From: Nostoc sp. HK-01
GTDB taxonomy: Bacteria; Cyanobacteriota; Cyanobacteriia; Cyanobacteriales; Nostocaceae
NCBI GenBank assembly: GCA_003990705.1
Contig: AP018318.1
Location: 3,723,501-3,787,500 of the forward strand
Direction of reading: 5' to 3'
Length of the DNA stretch: 64,000 nt
Shown here: piece by piece, positions 47,601 through 56,031 of the stretch
Position numbering within the stretch: the first letter of the stretch is position 1
Layout: the number at the start of each line of letters is the position of its first letter
Program-made: the position numbers and the translations under genes
The notes under the pieces: model-generated
Databases searched by the model: none
What the model was told of the DNA's origin: nothing
What the model saw: the letters and a program-made list of their open reading frames with translations, nothing else

Positions 47601-48054
47601 TGTCATCGAGTCAGCAACCGTAGATCAACCAAATGCTTATCATTTAGTCTTTGAAATCGACTCAAATGATAATCAATCTCTACACGAATTTCATTACCTC
47701 CGCGATGGTTCACCCCAACCAGGAAAAGGTTTAATTAGTAATCCCTTACCTCCCTTTCCATACACTGGACAACACACATTTTACGTCTATCAAACCGACA
47801 CTGAAACTAACAGAAAAAAATGGATACGTATCGGTTCACTCAGTAAACCATCCGTCACCACAGACTATCCTTGTCAATATCGTGTCACCTTAGACAACAA
47901 AGGTATTTTGCGAATGCACCCCGGCGAAGTTCCCTACTGGATATCTACAAGTCAAGAATGTTTAAAACAAGAAGGTTGTGTTTATCTTGCAGAATTAGAA
48001 TTGCAACCTAACGAAGTCGATAAAGAACGCGATCCCTTCTGTGGCATACACTAA
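44671..48054 (+). CDS. Giant Hsp70/actin-fold ATPase-like protein
   Basis: The protein has 1127 residues. An N-terminal beta-rich part (1-150) precedes the actin-fold: phosphate-1 ALDFGTSNSTVTLFD at 161-175, a connecting region TYPTVAPPVVRKEVKQLVEQ near 411, phosphate-2 LDIGGGTTDLALIE at 484-497, and adenosine-site-like VDWLILSGKT at 743-752. The insert between phosphate-1 and the connecting region is long (about 180-400). A beta-rich C-terminal region of about 300 residues has no close match I know. Size and motif order are similar to SrfB-like proteins. ATP binding is well supported; chaperone activity is not. It is the middle gene of the set, 131 bp before the third. Confidence 0.78.
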   Translation: MPVEIRLPPRFQVQINENEYLELPIIQLVAIGNNVPHIARINFSVKGTPNELTTQIQKAYKPFDAVTPKISQIGQLEQYPCKLEKPLTEPINCTLQVIVEYFDSDFSGEPVLSEPKQVQAVCYLWTPSTAEAQIMNSESLPNPPEEPVNYQQVKRFPGWFALDFGTSNSTVTLFDPIEIPIAEILPREQELRLRDRLLQWLNSPASEALPEISEVEWQKFIIDISKNLEIEPSRLCEIFESDNRERFLEAIRQIELSLGNSEKFQRAASKKLYQIYHEVFRVPTLESQNLIPVVLDIDRRDSEIPSELEISNLEVLKLKMGREARDNRKKAIAQGTSSSLKEIISRFHHSPKRYFGQNKTFPVMLNDTEVNINVNQLIQAAWAHLIDLTEDYRQRARRRFSEGELLTAVVTYPTVAPPVVRKEVKQLVEQLGIDDVQTAYDEAVSVAIFFLWREFGGNLNIGIESFKTRCRRDGNKWSQNVLVLDIGGGTTDLALIELTLEDKTPFFANNEDRGLGGRYYKLTPKLLGSSGHLQLGGELITLRVFRLLKVAIADFLLTAVTRGDIDSEKLEDLISAELNERFLDQGKFKTCSLLKCLDRENPEGDTAYKDALDTAEKVLPTRWQQAPQRLQTFYTLWDHAEAAKLKLGQKLPTDNSLVTFTISEQQIAELLTQSAIKYQIHKPDNIAVTLDNQQFERVATSAIKEAIGIAKGLMESRLRSEDNTIDAWNTHKVDWLILSGKTCNLDLVQRHIYQEFSKSPYFVWNPERITFVLEFTKLATSAGACYAEKLRRLRFDPEESKALLQKGANQLEIDVKNLFYYLPCNFKRKTQSNELLPVFKAGQELHQIAPWETVAKVRTAWQGIQLTNIIYRQDYEDGDLRLWGSFDGKHLMEKLGMEEAEFLKKIKVQFEIDQTLQFSVLLCQGNPHYLIDVPGIDVGSAILAASDTSLFADGELKWNIAVERPNKDLTDGDIAVNVIESATVDQPNAYHLVFEIDSNDNQSLHEFHYLRDGSPQPGKGLISNPLPPFPYTGQHTFYVYQTDTETNRKKWIRIGSLSKPSVTTDYPCQYRVTLDNKGILRMHPGEVPYWISTSQECLKQEGCVYLAELELQPNEVDKERDPFCGIH

Positions 48055-48185
48055 CTTACTCCGCGTTACTCCCTTCGGGTTCGCCAGTCCCCCATCGTGA
48101 CGGAAACCGCCAAGACGGGGGCTGGTCTCACCGCGTTTACCTTTGCGCCCTTTTGCGTTTAAATTAATGCAAACCCTTACTCACC
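48055..48185. repeat. Repeat-bearing spacer with hairpin
   Basis: The spacer contains CGTTACTCCCTTCGGGTTCG and CCAGTCCCCC (about 48085-48094) facing CGGGGGCTGG (about 48115-48125), which can form a strong stem. It ends with TTTGCGCCCTTTTGCG, a motif also present at 44560-44580. These are repeat families of Nostoc-like genomes. The hairpin could trim or partly end the transcript before the third gene. Confidence 0.5.
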
Positions 48186-49283
48186 ATGCAGCATCTACGT
48201 CAACTATTAGAAACAGAAAACTCCGAATTAGCCAGGTTATTGCGGTGTAGCCTGTATGGACTAGAAGCTGCATTAAACCAAGCCTATACAGAAATACCTG
48301 ATGATCCTGGTGCTGAAATTTGTGCAGAATTGCTGCAAGAAATCCAATATTTGTTGCAGCCTGTACATCAAAAAGAAACGATTATTATCCAATCTTCAAA
48401 TGAATTAAAACTAAACCATCTTAAAGACGTTTGGGATGCTGACTCAGAACTAAGTTTATATTTAGGTGATGCACCATTACAAAGCCAAACTGACACTGAT
48501 TTATGGCATGAAATTCACCGTAAATTACTACGAATACCTGATGATTTAGCTGCATTTTGGCAACAACGCGCCTTAGATTTAGCTCAAGAAATTGGTGCAG
48601 TAGAAGATAAATCTAACTTCTATCAACTTCCATTTATCAGAGATGAAATTATTTACCCTGGACTCAAAGGTAGTGTGAATGTTCAGGGGTTATGTTTATC
48701 TCAAAAAGCACTTTTAAAATCAAAGTTACATCCAATTCACGAATCAGAAGATTTACAATTACTCGCTGGCTTATTAAATTTATATCTCAAATTTATAGAG
48801 ATAGAACCAGATTTACATCATGCCTTAAAAAGTATTTTTAGCTTTGATATTATTCCTTTCAATTCCAAACCAGAACAGCAACAACAATACATAGAAGCTT
48901 TAACAGACCGCTTTTACCGCACCCAAAAAGCCGAAGAAAATAACGATATTTTAGCCATTGTACGTACTTGGATTGATATAGATGAAGCCATACATTCTTT
49001 AGTATTCATTCCCCCCGTTGAACGCTATTCTTGGTGGGGAAAATTACAACAAGAATCACGCCGAACCTTAAAAAAAGTTGCGGATAAAGCCAATAAATCA
49101 GGTCACAATGTCAGAATTCGCCAACTGTCAGGACTCTATGCTGATATATGTGCTTTTTCCAAAGATGATTTACAGCTAAATTGTGGCGGTATTCCTGGAG
49201 AAGTTTTAACTTGTTTGCGAGTTTATGCACGCATTAATCAAGAAGAATTGCCAGGTCGTGTAATATTTCGTTCACTACGTTAA
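48186..49283 (+). CDS. Helical protein of unknown family, third in the GTPase/Hsp70-like set
   Basis: The protein has 365 residues, mostly helical by its sequence. It opens MQHLRQLLETENSELARLLR and has Trp-rich stretches such as LVFIPPVERYSWWGKLQ near 280. A basic region, RRTLKKVADKANKSGHNVRI, follows near 295. No P-loop, membrane segment or signal peptide is present. I do not recognise the family. The position, downstream of the giant actin-fold ATPase in the same direction, suggests a common role. It could be a partner or adaptor; this is inference. Confidence 0.65.
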   Translation: MQHLRQLLETENSELARLLRCSLYGLEAALNQAYTEIPDDPGAEICAELLQEIQYLLQPVHQKETIIIQSSNELKLNHLKDVWDADSELSLYLGDAPLQSQTDTDLWHEIHRKLLRIPDDLAAFWQQRALDLAQEIGAVEDKSNFYQLPFIRDEIIYPGLKGSVNVQGLCLSQKALLKSKLHPIHESEDLQLLAGLLNLYLKFIEIEPDLHHALKSIFSFDIIPFNSKPEQQQQYIEALTDRFYRTQKAEENNDILAIVRTWIDIDEAIHSLVFIPPVERYSWWGKLQQESRRTLKKVADKANKSGHNVRIRQLSGLYADICAFSKDDLQLNCGGIPGEVLTCLRVYARINQEELPGRVIFRSLR

Positions 49284-49440
49284 CAGAATTATTTTAAAGA
49301 ACCACAGAGGCACAGAGAAAGCAGAGAGTAGATAAATAAATACTCTTTGTGCCTACCCTTCGGGAAGCAACTAACGCGTCTATGCGCCTCTGCGTGAGAA
49401 TTAATAACTTTCTTATTCACAACCTATTAATTAAATATTA

Positions 49441-50160
49441 CTATTCCGAGAAAAATAGAGGTAGGAGAAATGCAACAACAACTCCAATCAATACAAACCC
49501 CTCAATAATTCTCAAACTTAAATTATTATCTAGCAATTGATTAGCTCTTTCCCCAAAGTTAGTTTGCAAGCTACTCCACCAAGCACGGTAACGAGTCATC
49601 CATTGATTTGGACTATCTTCTGTGCGAACTTGCAAAGAAAACATAGACAATAACAATGCCACACTACCCACTTTAATAGACATTAAAAGATGAATAGCTA
49701 AACAGCCAACTATCACACACCAAGCGATAAGATGTATGGTATACCAAATATGATTAATTTCTCCAGCAGGAAGCCATTCTTCTTTCATCATCCTGCCAGA
49801 AATTACAGAAAAAACTGAAGCAACTAGTATAAGAGTGTTAGCTAGTCTTTGCAAACTCACCCACCAAATTGGTTTACCAACTTGACTGAGTTGTTCCCAT
49901 GAATTAGTTTGAATAAGTCGCCTATTCCCAGCATGAAAGCTGTAGAGTGCAAATGCTGGTAGCACAATCAAGAAAAATAAGGCAAAAGTTCCATGAATCC
50001 CTTGAATATCGCCAATTTGCGGAAATGGAATTTTACCAAATCGTCCATCGTAGGTATTGTAAACTAGAAATCCAGTGATGATGGCTGCGATCGCTAAAAT
50101 TCCACTCACGCTATGCAGTAGTCGCAACCACAACGGTTGATAGGGAACAGAACGAGACAT
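49441..50160 (-). CDS. Cytochrome b561-like membrane protein
   Basis: The protein has 239 residues from ATG 50160 (a longer frame to 50184 lacks support). Four main hydrophobic helices are seen near 15-35, 55-80, 100-125 and 145-170, plus a C-terminal helix (about 218-235). Histidines lie in LRLLHSVSG, GIHGTFALFFL, W-Y-T-I-H-L-I-A-W and I-H-L-L-M-S, suitable for two b-type hemes. It would pass electrons in the membrane. It lies between the GTPase set and the methylase, divergent from the latter. The partner is not known. Confidence 0.75.
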   Translation of the reverse strand: MSRSVPYQPLWLRLLHSVSGILAIAAIITGFLVYNTYDGRFGKIPFPQIGDIQGIHGTFALFFLIVLPAFALYSFHAGNRRLIQTNSWEQLSQVGKPIWWVSLQRLANTLILVASVFSVISGRMMKEEWLPAGEINHIWYTIHLIAWCVIVGCLAIHLLMSIKVGSVALLLSMFSLQVRTEDSPNQWMTRYRAWWSSLQTNFGERANQLLDNNLSLRIIEGFVLIGVVVAFLLPLFFSE

Positions 50161-50223
50161 AAAAACATTTATTCTGTACAACAAAGATAAAGATATTTTA
50201 AGATACAGCGCGATTTTTTACTT

Positions 50224-51045
50224 ATGCTTAAAAGTCCCCTCCGCTATCCTGGAGGTAAATCCAAAGCGATAAAACAGATTATTGAATACTTACCAGATAA
50301 TTTTTTAGAATTTCGAGAACCTTTTGTTGGTGGGGGTTCTGTATTTATTTATTTAAAGCAAAGATATCCTGATTTAAAAATTTGGATTAATGATTTAAAT
50401 CCAGAACTATTCTTATTTTGGAAAATCGCGCAATCTGATATATCTCTATTAGTTAAAGAAATACGCCAAATAAAAAATCAATATACAGATGGTAAGTTAT
50501 TATTCACAGAGCTAACTACTGTAGATGCAAAAAGTTTATCTGATTTAGAAAGAGCAGTACGTTTCTTTATTCTTAACAGAATTACTTTTTCAGGAACTAT
50601 AGAATCAGGCGGCTTCTCTCAAGAAGCTTTTGATAAAAGATTTACATATTCCTCAATAGAACGCTTAGAAAAACTAGAGTCTATTTTAACAGCAGATATC
50701 AAAATAACTAACTTAGATTATAGTTACCTGTTAAATGAAAAAGGTGAAAAGGTATTTGTATTTTTAGATCCACCATATTTTAGTGCTACAAAATCTAAAT
50801 TATACGGAAAAGCTGGAGCCTTACACACCTCTTTTGAACATCAAAGATTCGCTGAAAGCTTAAAACAGTGCCATCATCCCTGGCTGATTACTTACGATAA
50901 TTCTCCGCAAATTCGGGATAATTTTCAATGGGCGAATATTTATGAGTGGGAATTGCAATATGGCATGAATAATTACAAACAAAATGGTGCTGCGAAAGGG
51001 AAAGAATTATTCATTACTAACTATCAAATAGAAAAATTTCTATGA
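50224..51045 (+). CDS. Orphan Dam-family (D12 class) adenine-N6 DNA methyltransferase
   Basis: The protein has 273 residues. It opens MLKSPLRYPGGKSKAIKQII, has the AdoMet motif FVGGGS at 34-39 and catalytic DPPY at 182-185, with the target-recognition part between. This is the complete D12 layout. The target site cannot be read from sequence; GATC is common for the family but not certain. No restriction endonuclease is adjacent, so it looks like an orphan methylase, possibly for replication, repair or transcription control. The gene is more AT-rich than its neighbours and I saw no HIP1 octamer in it, which may hint at later arrival. Confidence 0.88.
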   Translation: MLKSPLRYPGGKSKAIKQIIEYLPDNFLEFREPFVGGGSVFIYLKQRYPDLKIWINDLNPELFLFWKIAQSDISLLVKEIRQIKNQYTDGKLLFTELTTVDAKSLSDLERAVRFFILNRITFSGTIESGGFSQEAFDKRFTYSSIERLEKLESILTADIKITNLDYSYLLNEKGEKVFVFLDPPYFSATKSKLYGKAGALHTSFEHQRFAESLKQCHHPWLITYDNSPQIRDNFQWANIYEWELQYGMNNYKQNGAAKGKELFITNYQIEKFL

Positions 51046-51146
51046 ATAACTAACTTTGATAGCTGCTCATTTTCCGGTACGATAGCTGCCATATCGCCTT
51101 TTAGGAAGCCTTGGCGATCGCATTTTCATCACTTACAACCCTAGCT

Positions 51147-52202
51147 ATGACAACTTCCTCAGAAATTTCTACAAGTTGGTATATTCTGCTACAGCAATTA
51201 ATAGACGGTCAATCCTTGACACGCCCCCAAGCTGCGGAATTGATGCAAGGGTGGCTGAGTGAAGCAGTTCCCCCAGAGTTATCAGGAGCAATTTTAACCG
51301 CCTTCAATTTTAAAGGCGTTTCCGCCGAAGAATTAACCGGTATGGCCGAGGTATTACAATCTCAGAGTAGACCACTCAGCCCTCAACCCATAGCACTCAG
51401 CACTGTCATAGACACTTGTGGAACTGGCGGTGATGGTTCATCAACTTTCAATATTTCTACGGCGGTGGCTTTTGTTGTCGCGGCTTATGGTGTACCTGTA
51501 GCTAAACATGGTAATCGTTCCGCCTCTAGTCTTACAGGTAGCGCGGATGTTTTAGAAGCTTTGGGTGTCAACTTAAGCGCGCCTAGCGAAAAAGTCCAAG
51601 CCGCGTTACAAGAAGTCGGGATCACCTTTTTATTTGCCCCTGGTTGGCATCCAGCTTTGAAATCAGTGGCTCAACTGCGCCGCAATTTGAGGATTCGCAC
51701 TGTTTTCAACTTACTAGGGCCGTTAGTTAATCCCTTGCGTCCGACTGGGCAGGTGGTGGGGTTGTTTACGCCCAAACTTTTAGAAACTGTTGCTCAAGCG
51801 TTACATAATCTGGGCAAACAAAAAGCGATCGTTTTACACGGACGTGAAAGAATTGATGAAGCCAGCCTGGGGGATTTAACTGATTTAGCTGTGTTATCTG
51901 ACGGCAAAGTGCAGTTAACTACTATCAATCCTCAAGAAGTGGGTGTTACACCCGTCTCTATCGAGGCGCTGCGGGGGGGAGATGTGCAGGAAAATGCTGA
52001 AATTCTCAAAGCTGTGCTGCAAGGCAAAGGAACCACAGCACAACAAGATGCTGTAGCGTTAAATGCTTCGTTAGCCCTACAAGTTGCGGGGGCGATCCCA
52101 TTGTTAGATCATGCTCAAGGCGTGAGTTTGGCTAAGGTAATTCTACAGAACGGGAGTTCGTGGACGAAGTTGGAGGAGTTAGTTCAATTTCTATCGAATT
52201 AA
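51147..52202 (+). CDS. trpD: Anthranilate phosphoribosyltransferase
   Basis: The protein has 351 residues from ATG 51147; an upstream TTG at 51111 is not needed. It has [14 protein letters not shown] for PRPP binding, [20 protein letters not shown], then [20 protein letters not shown] and [18 protein letters not shown]. All residues for PRPP and anthranilate are present. It carries out the second committed step of tryptophan synthesis. There are no other trp genes nearby, as usual in cyanobacteria. The last 71 bp overlap antisense with the end of the retropepsin-like gene. Confidence 0.96.
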   Translation: MTTSSEISTSWYILLQQLIDGQSLTRPQAAELMQGWLSEAVPPELSGAILTAFNFKGVSAEELTGMAEVLQSQSRPLSPQPIALSTVIDTCGTGGDGSSTFNISTAVAFVVAAYGVPVAKHGNRSASSLTGSADVLEALGVNLSAPSEKVQAALQEVGITFLFAPGWHPALKSVAQLRRNLRIRTVFNLLGPLVNPLRPTGQVVGLFTPKLLETVAQALHNLGKQKAIVLHGRERIDEASLGDLTDLAVLSDGKVQLTTINPQEVGVTPVSIEALRGGDVQENAEILKAVLQGKGTTAQQDAVALNASLALQVAGAIPLLDHAQGVSLAKVILQNGSSWTKLEELVQFLSN

Positions 52203-53175
52203 CTTCTGAATGGGATTGAGGACGGAACTCAACAACATTACGTTTAATGGTGACATCGTAGTTACCAAAAAAGTCGTGTCCTAATAGGCCAGTTTCTAAA
52301 TCTGTCCCAGCGATCGCCACTGGCACTCGATTCACCCTTACCCCACTAACTGCCATTGAATCGACATAACCCACAGGAAATTCTACGGCTCTGGAACTGG
52401 CGGTATTTGCTTTGGCTTTACCCACAGCAACAATTCCTAACTCATTAGCCATCTGCTGAGTAATAACAGTCCCACTTGCTCCTGTATCTACAATCATGTC
52501 GAATTTCTGCTGACCGTTAAAGGTGACTTCCACAATCGGCGTACCACCAACGCGGCGTTTGATTGGGGCAACAAACACATTTTTTTCGGGAGGCGGAACT
52601 TCTACCGCTGAAAAAACCCGCTGTTCTGGCTGCTGTCTGGTTGTAACAGTCGGTTGTGGCATAAATTTAGCCACAGTTTTGGGCTGGGGAACTGCCACCA
52701 CTATTTTTTGATTGTCAGTTGAGGCCTGCTGCAAATTAGGATTTGCCTTTTGCAGAGCATACTTCACCTTCCGTTGGTATTCGACGATTTTTCCTTGAGC
52801 CGAGACAAAATCTGGACTTTGGCGGCTGACTTTTTCCATGAGGGCGATCGCCTCTTGAAATTGATTAGCCACTAAGTTCCAATCCTCAACCGACTGTGCC
52901 GATTGGCTAATACTCACGGCTCCTGCGGCTTTGTCTAGTCCCAATTCAAACGAATTTGGCTCAAGTTCCGACGGCGGCAGTGCTTCAGGTTCCGGGCGGT
53001 TTACTGGGGCTGCTGATTCAACAGAGGGCTGTACTGATGAATTATCTGTCACCACAGATTGTTGATTAACAACACTCTCAGTAGTCTGTTTGTCTTCACT
53101 ACAGGCAACACCCAAAACGGCTAAAGCGCTTGAGATCAAAATCAGGGCTGCACGAGATAAAAAAGACTGAAGCAT
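52132..53175 (-). CDS. Retropepsin-like aspartic protease lipoprotein
   Basis: The protein has 347 residues. An N-terminal signal with lipobox LGVAC (Cys25) predicts lipid attachment. A long Pro/Gln/Ser-rich linker with a helical stretch (about 85-140) leads to a single retropepsin-like domain (about 210-330) with the catalytic DTGASGTVI at 230-238 and [13 protein letters not shown] as the second hydrophobic-Gly element. Such single-domain aspartyl proteases act as dimers. The target is unknown. Its last 71 bp, coding for the tail after the protease domain, lie antisense to the 3' end of trpD. Confidence 0.85.
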   Translation of the reverse strand: MLQSFLSRAALILISSALAVLGVACSEDKQTTESVVNQQSVVTDNSSVQPSVESAAPVNRPEPEALPPSELEPNSFELGLDKAAGAVSISQSAQSVEDWNLVANQFQEAIALMEKVSRQSPDFVSAQGKIVEYQRKVKYALQKANPNLQQASTDNQKIVVAVPQPKTVAKFMPQPTVTTRQQPEQRVFSAVEVPPPEKNVFVAPIKRRVGGTPIVEVTFNGQQKFDMIVDTGASGTVITQQMANELGIVAVGKAKANTASSRAVEFPVGYVDSMAVSGVRVNRVPVAIAGTDLETGLLGHDFFGNYDVTIKRNVVEFRPQSHSEVNSIEIELTPPTSSTNSRSVELP

Positions 53176-53391
53176 AATTGATATCTATTTTACCTACCCA
53201 AACAACTGCAAAACCACTTCTGCCACCGATTACCCTGGAAAAATTTTGTCTGCTTAATTTTTAATTCTTAATTAATTACCTAGAGAATGCACAGTTGTTG
53301 AACTCATGGGATAATTAACTCTCGCAGTATTGACTATATTGGGGATGACAGACTGCTCACTATTAACTTCCCCATCCCTAATCTATCGCCT

Positions 53392-54558
53392 ATGTCCCTG
53401 TCTGACGCAATACCTGCTCTACTTGTCTTAGCAGATGGCACTGCTTACCGTGGTTGGTCTTTTGGTGCGACGGGAACCACCATCGGGGAAGTGGTGTTTA
53501 ACACTGGTATGACCGGATATCAAGAAGTGTTGACCGACCCTAGTTACTGTGGTCAAATTGTGATTTTTACCTACCCTGAATTAGGGAATACAGGCGTTAA
53601 TCCTGAAGATGAAGAATCGTTAAGGCCGCAAGCGCGAGGGGCGATCGCTCGCAATATTTGCCATAAACCAAGTAACTGGCGATCGGCACAATCCTTACCC
53701 GAATACCTCAAACAACACCAAGTTCCCGGTATCTACGGCATTGATACCCGCGCCCTCACCCGCAAAATTCGCATGTTCGGCGCAATGAACGGCGGGATTT
53801 CTACAGAAATTCTTGATGAGGCAGAATTACTAGAACAAGTGCAGGGATTTCCCAATATGGCTGGCTTAAATCTAGTCAAGGAAGTCAGCACGCCCCAAGT
53901 TTATGAATGGTCAGAACCAACCATCCCTGATTGGGAATTCAATCAAGAAAACGTTACCAATGGCGGAGAAACTTTTACTGTTGTCGCCATTGATTTTGGT
54001 GTAAAACGCAATATTTTGCGCCGTTTGGCTAGTTACGGTTGTCGCGTGATTGTTGTTCCGGTAAACACACCAGCCGAGGAAATTCTCAGCTACAACCCAG
54101 ATGGCATCTTTCTCTCCAACGGCCCTGGCGATCCAGCCGCCGTGACAGAAGGTATTGCAACAGTCAAAACTCTGCTAGAAAGCCAAAAACCTATGTTTGG
54201 TATTTGTATGGGACACCAAATTTTAGGTCATGCCCTGGGTGCAGAAACTTTTAAACTTAAATTTGGCCATCGGGGTTTAAATCAGCCTGCGGGTTTACAA
54301 CGGCGCATCGAAATTACCAGCCAAAACCACAGTTTTGCCATTAACCCAGATACCTTACCTCAAGCCGTTGTCGAGATCAGCCACCTGAACTTGAACGATC
54401 GCACTGTTGCTGGTGTCCGTCATAAGTCTTTGCCCATTTTCTCGGTACAGTATCACCCCGAAGCCAGCCCCGGCCCCCACGATGCTGATTACTTATTTGA
54501 GCAATTTGTCCAAGCAATGCGATCACTAAGCACAGTTACTAACGCTGAGGTTAAGTAA
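53392..54558 (+). CDS. carA: Carbamoyl-phosphate synthase small (glutaminase) subunit
   Basis: The protein has 388 residues, the usual CarA length. The N-terminal CPSase_sm domain has [40 protein letters not shown] and [15 protein letters not shown]. The class I glutamine amidotransferase has the nucleophile in [15 protein letters not shown] and the His/Glu pair in [12 protein letters not shown]. It delivers ammonia to CarB for arginine and pyrimidine synthesis. carB is not in the window. It is transcribed alone with respect to close neighbours. Confidence 0.97.
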   Translation: MSLSDAIPALLVLADGTAYRGWSFGATGTTIGEVVFNTGMTGYQEVLTDPSYCGQIVIFTYPELGNTGVNPEDEESLRPQARGAIARNICHKPSNWRSAQSLPEYLKQHQVPGIYGIDTRALTRKIRMFGAMNGGISTEILDEAELLEQVQGFPNMAGLNLVKEVSTPQVYEWSEPTIPDWEFNQENVTNGGETFTVVAIDFGVKRNILRRLASYGCRVIVVPVNTPAEEILSYNPDGIFLSNGPGDPAAVTEGIATVKTLLESQKPMFGICMGHQILGHALGAETFKLKFGHRGLNQPAGLQRRIEITSQNHSFAINPDTLPQAVVEISHLNLNDRTVAGVRHKSLPIFSVQYHPEASPGPHDADYLFEQFVQAMRSLSTVTNAEVK

Positions 54559-54713
54559 AAATATAAAAAGTGCTAGATGGAGACTGCCAAAATCAAAAGT
54601 TAAAAGGTAAAAGTCAAAATATTTTTTACTTTTTACTTTGCCTAAACTCTACTATCCCAGCAGGTTGTAGACAATGTGCATAAAAACCATCTATACTTGA
54701 GCGTTCACTTTTA

Positions 54714-55100
54714 ATGATTGAGGAGGGAATTATTGCTGAACCACTTAATCTAACCGTAAGCCTGAGAGGCACTCGTGAAGCCCGGGATAACTATCAGCTA
54801 TTCCGCCTCACAGGTTTGTTAGATGCCTTTTCTGAACCGACATTTAGCAAGGTACTGGGTAGTAAAATTGAAGAGGGGCCAAAGCACATTATTCTGGATC
54901 TCTCAAAAATTGACTTTGTTGATAGCTCTGGCTTGGGAGCCTTGGTAAAGCTGGCCAAGCAGGCTCAAAACGCTGAAGGCACCTTGCAAATTGTCTCCAA
55001 TCCCCGCGTTACCCAAACTGTCAAACTTGTTCGCTTAGAGAAGTTTCTCTCTCTGCAAACTACAGTGGACGTGGCTCTAGAAAACATCAAAGAGTCTTGA
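54714..55100 (+). CDS. STAS-domain protein (anti-sigma factor antagonist type)
   Basis: The protein has 128 residues. The STAS core is visible: NYQLFRLTGLLDAFSEPTF, then HIILDLSKIDFVDSSGLGAL with the conserved D-S-S-G site where Ser is phosphorylated in SpoIIAA-type proteins, and LQIVSNPRVTQTVKLVRLEK. It would bind an anti-sigma factor or other kinase partner. The start is uncertain: a GAGGAGGG Shine-Dalgarno-like sequence lies at 54720-54727, inside the first codons after ATG 54714. A terminator hairpin follows the gene (55125-55160). Confidence 0.88.
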   Translation: MIEEGIIAEPLNLTVSLRGTREARDNYQLFRLTGLLDAFSEPTFSKVLGSKIEEGPKHIILDLSKIDFVDSSGLGALVKLAKQAQNAEGTLQIVSNPRVTQTVKLVRLEKFLSLQTTVDVALENIKES

Positions 55101-55453
55101 TGGTTTGACCAAAGGGTGAAATTCAGCTATCCGATAGTTTATCTGGATAGCTTAATTTTTATCAAAGCTGGACGCTAACCTCTCTCTCCTAGCGAGAGAG
55201 GTAGAAAAGCCAGCCATATTGATATATCAAACAACTTAAAGATTTAAAAGCCCTTCCGGTTAGGCAACAGGAAATAGACTAATTCTTGTTCCCTGCTGTC
55301 TTGTGTCTAATTTATTGAATCCAAAATCTCCTATAAAAAGATAGAATTAATTGGGTAATCCTGATAGTATAGATTGTGCTACGTAAGATACTTTAAACAT
55401 ACTCAAGAAAAATTAATTACCTCAAAAATATTCTGTTAAGGAATGATGAATTT
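55101..55453. other. Spacer with terminator and a GAGAGAGG inverted repeat
   Basis: This 353-bp region holds the STAS gene terminator (55125-55160) and a second perfect 9-bp inverted repeat, ACCTCTCTC at 55178-55186 and GAGAGAGGT at 55194-55202. The rest is AT-rich and presumably holds the mini-III promoter. No ORF is seen. Confidence 0.5.
55125..55160 (+). terminator. Rho-independent terminator after the STAS gene
   Basis: AGCTATCC (55125-55132) pairs with GGATAGCT (55145-55152) and is followed by TAATTTTT. It lies 24 bases past the STAS gene stop. Confidence 0.75.
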
Positions 55454-55936
55454 GTGGAGTCCCAGGAGGAAGAGCCAATAGATAGACAAGATGAACCTCC
55501 TATACCTGATTTATCTTGGGTGCAAGCCTGTTTAGCAAACACAGTGCAATTACGCCAAGCAATTCCCCCAACACAAGTGCAGCAAATTTCTCCTGCTGCT
55601 CTAGCATATATAGGAGACGCAATTTATGAGCTTTATGCTAGAATACTCTATCTATTGCCATTACAGCGACTAGAAAATTACCACCGTTTGGTAGTGGCCC
55701 AGGTGAGAGCGGAAACACAAGCCCTACATTTGCGATCGCTGATTCCTCATCTGAGGGAAGCCGAACTAGAAATTGTCCGTCGGGGACGTAACGCCTCTAC
55801 AGGACGACCCAAACGCCTTTCTCCCGAAATTTATCAACAAGCAACTAGTTTAGAAACTTTAATTGGTTACTTGTATCTTACCGATATCCCACGCTTAACC
55901 GAATTGTTGCAGAAACTTCATCTCGAACAAGAGTGA
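55454..55936 (+). CDS. mrnC: Mini-ribonuclease III
   Basis: The protein has 160 residues, GTG start at 55454 with AAGGA about 11 bases upstream. The catalytic core is an RNase III domain only: AALAYIGDAIYELYARILYL with the acidic metal ligands, VVAQVRAETQALHLRSLIPH, and ATSLETLIGYLYLTD with the second Glu. No dsRNA-binding domain follows, as expected for Mini-III, which trims 23S rRNA precursor ends. The acidic N-terminal tail is longer than in Bacillus. The gene is just upstream of rlmB in the same direction (about 95 bp), a sensible pair in 23S maturation. Confidence 0.93.
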   Translation: MESQEEEPIDRQDEPPIPDLSWVQACLANTVQLRQAIPPTQVQQISPAALAYIGDAIYELYARILYLLPLQRLENYHRLVVAQVRAETQALHLRSLIPHLREAELEIVRRGRNASTGRPKRLSPEIYQQATSLETLIGYLYLTDIPRLTELLQKLHLEQE

Positions 55937-56031
55937 GAAATTTCACCTGATGAATCATAAATTGGTGTGTTCGGTTTAACACCTTAAGAATTCAGGATGC
56001 CTACTCATAAGCTAATAAATTGAAACTCATT

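Noticed and set aside
49349-49540. Plus-strand 63-codon frame after the third gene of the GTPase set
   Set aside because: It is made of repeat sequence (GCGCCTCTGCG-type motif) and runs antisense to the end of the cytochrome b561-like gene.
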